Below, piece after piece: positions 61,164 through 64,000 of a stretch of 64,000 nt of DNA. Each line of letters opens with the position of its first letter. Position 1 is the stretch's first letter. The position numbers and the translations under genes were made by a program. The stretch lies in the NCBI GenBank assembly GCA_041658685.1, contig JBAZZS010000001.1, positions 186,001 to 250,000 on the forward strand, written 5' to 3'. The notes under the pieces are model-generated. The model made no database searches, was not told the DNA's origin, and saw only the letters and a list, made by a program, of their open reading frames with translations. This DNA comes from Candidatus Gracilibacteria bacterium (GTDB lineage: Bacteria; Patescibacteriota; Gracilibacteria; UBA1369; UBA12473).

Positions 61164-62690
61164 TTACAACAAATTCATCTGCTTCTCATTCACTTTATGC
61201 AATTCGCCTTCACTTCCCATGGGTTCGCACCCGCCTGAAATCTTTTCCGACGTTCGATCATCCGAAGCACGTTTGAGATCCGCAGGCGTGACATCTCCGG
61301 TTTTATAATTCCCATCAAAACACGCGGTGCAAAATTCCTTAAGATCATGATTCCCCTCAAGACAGGCTGATTCCATATCTTTGAAATCTTGGAAAATCAA
61401 CTCATCCGCGCCAATGAATTGTTTCATTTCTTCAATGGAATTGGAGGAAGCGATCAATTCTTCTTTGGTGGGCGTATCAATGCCGTAAAGACACGGGTTT
61501 GTCACCGGCGGCGAATAGGAAACAAAATACACTTTTGTTGCACCGGCATCGCGAACCATTTGAACGATTTCGCGAGACGTGTTGCCGCGCACAATACTGT
61601 CGTCCACGAGCAACACTTTTTTGCCTTGGATCTCAAGTTTCATGGGATTCAATTTGTGTCGAATCGATTGTTTGCGCATGGCTTGCCCGGGCATGATAAA
61701 CGTTCGTCCAATGTAGCGATTTTTCACCAAGCCTTCGCGGTATTTAATTCCCAATTCCGAGGCGAGCGCGAGGGCCGCGGTACGGGAAGAATCCGGCACC
61801 GGCATAACTACATCGATGTCCAAATTCGCTTTTTTAATCTTATTTGCCAAATTTTCTCCCATACGACGTCGGCTTTTATACACCGAAACCTTATCAATGA
61901 CCGAGTCCGGACGGGCAAAATAAACGTATTCAAAAATGCAGGGGAAATGTTTTTTATGAGAAATTATCTTGGAATGAACGGTGCGGGTTTTTTCATCAAT
62001 GAAAATCACTTCACCCGGGCCCACATCTCGCACCACTTCAAATCCGAGAATATCGAGGGCCACGGATTCGGAAGAGAAAATATAATCCACGGTTCGACCA
62101 TTGTCTCGCTTTCCAAAAATCAGAGGGCGAATCCCATGCGGATCGCGGAAGGCCACCATGCCTTGGCGCGCGATGTACCCCACCGTGCTGTACGACCCTT
62201 TGGCACGTTCGGCTACACTTTGGGCCGCATTAAAAATATGCTCGGGTTTGATTTCATCCGGATCTTGGCGCGTGAGCGCTTTTGTGAATAAGTGAAGAAT
62301 CACTTCGGCGTCGCAATTGGAGTTTACGAGGCGGTGATCTTTTTCAAAGAGTTCTTTTTTGAGTTCATGCGAATTAAAAATATTTCCATTGTGCCCCAAG
62401 GCCACTCCAAACGGCGCTTGTCCCAAAAACGGTTGAGCGTCTTCAACCACCCCGCCTCCGATGGTGGAATAACGGACGTGCGCAATTCCGGCATAACCCA
62501 AAAGATGTTTCATGTGTCGCGTATGGAAAATATCTTTGACCAATCCCAATTCTTTTCGCGTATGAAAATGTTCGCCATCGTAAATAATCATCCCTGCGGC
62601 GTCTTGTCCTCTGTGCTGCAACATCAATAAACCATCATAGAGTTCTTGAGTCACAAGGTCGTGAGCGTAGATGCCAAGGATTCCGCACAT
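61164..62690 (-). CDS. purF: Amidophosphoribosyltransferase
   Basis: First committed step of purine synthesis: transfers glutamine amide N to PRPP. 508 aa. It starts MCGILGIYAHD, so Cys2 becomes the N-terminal nucleophile without a long propeptide. The glutaminase domain has LQHRGQDAAGM, VRYSTIGGG and LGHNGNIFN. The PRTase domain has the PRPP loop KVLLVDDSIVRGNTSRE. Cysteines near the C-terminus (CLEGNHDLKEFCTACFDG) could hold an iron-sulfur cluster as in Bacillus-type PurF. It sits between folD and purD on the - strand. Confidence 0.96.
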   Translation of the reverse strand: MCGILGIYAHDLVTQELYDGLLMLQHRGQDAAGMIIYDGEHFHTRKELGLVKDIFHTRHMKHLLGYAGIAHVRYSTIGGGVVEDAQPFLGQAPFGVALGHNGNIFNSHELKKELFEKDHRLVNSNCDAEVILHLFTKALTRQDPDEIKPEHIFNAAQSVAERAKGSYSTVGYIARQGMVAFRDPHGIRPLIFGKRDNGRTVDYIFSSESVALDILGFEVVRDVGPGEVIFIDEKTRTVHSKIISHKKHFPCIFEYVYFARPDSVIDKVSVYKSRRRMGENLANKIKKANLDIDVVMPVPDSSRTAALALASELGIKYREGLVKNRYIGRTFIMPGQAMRKQSIRHKLNPMKLEIQGKKVLLVDDSIVRGNTSREIVQMVRDAGATKVYFVSYSPPVTNPCLYGIDTPTKEELIASSNSIEEMKQFIGADELIFQDFKDMESACLEGNHDLKEFCTACFDGNYKTGDVTPADLKRASDDRTSEKISGGCEPMGSEGELHKVNEKQMNLL

Positions 62691-62744
62691 GGGAGTTGGG
62701 TTTAAAGAATAAAAAATGCTGACTAAAAATCGCGCATTGCTGCG

Positions 62745-63605
62745 TTAGCCAATAACTGAGGCCTGCAAGCGTCGGCACGCAATCAAAACATTATCAATCA
62801 AACACGCGATGGTCATGGGCCCGCACCCTCCCGGAACCGGAGTGATGAAGGACGCCTTTTTCGCCACCGCTTCAAAATCCACATCGCCAACGAGTTTTCC
62901 ATTCACACGATTGATCCCCACATCCACCACCACCACGCCTTCTTTTACCATGTCTGCGGTGATGAGGCCGGCTTTTCCCACCGCCACCACCAGGATATCG
63001 GCGCGCCGCGTATGACTCGCAAGATCTTTTGTGAATTTATGACAGGTCGTGACCGTGGCATTTCGATTGAGAAGCATGAGTGAAACCGGTTTCCCCACAA
63101 GATTGCTGTGTCCCACCACCACCACTTCTTTTCCTTCCACCGAGATTTTGTAGTACTCGAGCATTTTGATCACACCTTTGGGCGTGGCAGGAACCAAGGA
63201 TTCGAACGATGCGGAAAGCGCCAATTTGCCCATGTTGTAGGCATGAAACCCATCTACATCTTTTTTCGGTTGAATCGCGCGAATCACAAGCGGCGTCTCG
63301 ACCGAAGCGGGGAGCGGCAGCTGCACCAAAATCCCGTGAATGTCTTCGCGAGTGTTCAATTCTTCAATGGTCTCGATGAGTTTTTCGGTCGTGACAGAAG
63401 TCGGGAAATTGAGTCGTTCAAAAAGAATCCCAACTTTTTTGCAATCCTTTTCTTTTTGCGTGACATACGTTAGGCTCGCGGGTTCTTCTCCCACTAAAAG
63501 AACCGCCAATTTGGGTTGGATTCCTTGATCATGCAGTTGTTGGACTTCTCCCTTGGCTTTTTCGAGCATCTCATTCGCGACTTTTCGACCGTCCAAGAGT
63601 TGCAT
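62745..63605 (-). CDS. folD: Methylene-THF dehydrogenase / cyclohydrolase FolD
   Basis: Interconverts 5,10-methylene-THF and 10-formyl-THF, supplying formyl groups for purines. 286 aa. Active-site YVTQKEKDCKKVGI, HGILVQLPLPAS, the dinucleotide loop VVVGHSNLVGKPVSLML and the C-terminal PVPGGCGPMTIACL are diagnostic. 54 bp upstream of purF on the same strand, consistent with a purine operon. Confidence 0.96.
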   Translation of the reverse strand: MQLLDGRKVANEMLEKAKGEVQQLHDQGIQPKLAVLLVGEEPASLTYVTQKEKDCKKVGILFERLNFPTSVTTEKLIETIEELNTREDIHGILVQLPLPASVETPLVIRAIQPKKDVDGFHAYNMGKLALSASFESLVPATPKGVIKMLEYYKISVEGKEVVVVGHSNLVGKPVSLMLLNRNATVTTCHKFTKDLASHTRRADILVVAVGKAGLITADMVKEGVVVVDVGINRVNGKLVGDVDFEAVAKKASFITPVPGGCGPMTIACLIDNVLIACRRLQASVIG

Positions 63606-63649
63606 AGAGAGAAGAGGGAAGTCAGGGATGAAAGAGACTGTATTGTAAG

Positions 63650-64000
63650 TTATTTTTTCTCTGACTGCAATTTTTTTTCAACGTAAGCCCAGATTCTTGC
63701 GAACGTGTCATCCGGATTGGGCTGAACCTCGACTTTTTGCCACCCGTAACGTTGAGCCAATTCGAGGTGGACCGTGCGGCAGCGGGCGATGAGTTCGTTA
63801 TTGGTTTCGTGAAGGTGCCCTTTTTCCGTGGCTTCGGTGAATCGTTCGCCGTCGAGCAGGATCGCGAGGTCTTCTTTGAGTAAGCCTTCATTGAGAATTT
63901 CGAGTCTGGAAGTTTCAACGCCTTTGGTTGTACCCCACGCAATGCCGGTGCCGATATAATCTTCGGCTACGACGATTTTGCCTTGCTTGAGCCATTGTTC
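63650..64000 (-). CDS. tmk: Thymidylate kinase, C-terminal part (5' end outside window)
   Basis: 117 codons open to the right edge, ending TAA at 63650. Visible text includes VVAEDYIGTGIAWG, AILLDGERFTEATEKG and ARCRTVHLELAQRYGWQKV, which fit the DR(Y/S)-type, LID and C-terminal helix regions of dTMP kinase. The P-loop lies beyond the edge, so identity rests on the C-terminal half. The usual Arg of the DRY motif is replaced by DYI here. It is upstream of folD by 44 bp and probably in the same operon. Confidence 0.65.
   Translation of the reverse strand, partial: EQWLKQGKIVVAEDYIGTGIAWGTTKGVETSRLEILNEGLLKEDLAILLDGERFTEATEKGHLHETNNELIARCRTVHLELAQRYGWQKVEVQPNPDDTFARIWAYVEKKLQSEKK

Noticed and set aside
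61389..62291. 300-codon + strand frame
   Set aside because: Antisense shadow of purF; no motif and atypical composition.

Overview
The window looks like a stretch of a Candidate Phyla Radiation (Patescibacteria) chromosome, most likely Peregrinibacteria or a close relative. This is an inference, because no 16S gene is present. The grounds are mid-GC DNA, the standard code with TGA as a stop, many start codons without a Shine-Dalgarno site, several promoters placed so close to the ATG that the mRNA should be leaderless, an isolated argG, a compact LigA with a divergent domain Ia, an FtsA/PilM-like ATPase beside a one-pass membrane protein, and several very large S-layer-homology (SLH) proteins next to housekeeping genes.

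Layout. 1-4.6 kb: a Rel/SpoT gene running off the left edge, mnmA, and a sortase with an unusual Pro-rich neck. 4.8-8.7 kb: an HNH protein and three unknown cytoplasmic genes. 8.8-16.9 kb: ligA, folC, dnaX and two GT4 glycosyltransferases. 17-20.4 kb: comF, tRNA-Val, a Pro/Gln/Gly/Tyr-rich low-complexity protein, a lipoprotein and a secreted protein. 20.5-31.1 kb: a PKD/SLH protein, proS, the FtsA-like operon and a 1075-aa SLH protein. 31.2-34.3 kb: argG behind an apparent arginine attenuator, then rpmF, nusB and rnc. 34.4-48.0 kb: a 2852-aa SLH protein facing a 1637-aa SLH metallophosphoesterase. 48.1-52.1 kb: a Cys-rich protein, alr and a toxin-antitoxin pair. 52.1-55.8 kb: two tRNA-Asn genes, a TrmB-like regulator, an ABC-F ATPase, a HAD-like protein and tRNA-Ile2. 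55.9-64 kb: rpsT, a YtxH-like protein, a TyrA-PheA fusion, an unknown membrane-anchored protein, and the purine/folate set purD, purF, folD and a partial tmk.

Themes. Four SLH proteins, a sortase and two glycosyltransferases point to a protein surface layer with linked wall or glycan chemistry. purD, purF, folD and folC give parts of purine and one-carbon metabolism. The noncoding DNA is unusually rich in hairpins. I see (i) a leader-peptide attenuator with mutually exclusive hairpins before argG; (ii) two copies of a ~110-bp element whose stems differ but remain paired while the loops are conserved; (iii) a tandem palindrome block with the same property; (iv) a dispersed hairpin family around GAAGCGA near gene 3' ends, with copies inside one coding sequence; (v) a 31-bp hairpin between folC and dnaX whose non-Watson-Crick pairs are mostly G-U on the + strand; and (vi) a tRNA-Asn gene with G instead of the universal U33 beside a normal tRNA-Asn. 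Everything was read by eye; no search or folding program was run.
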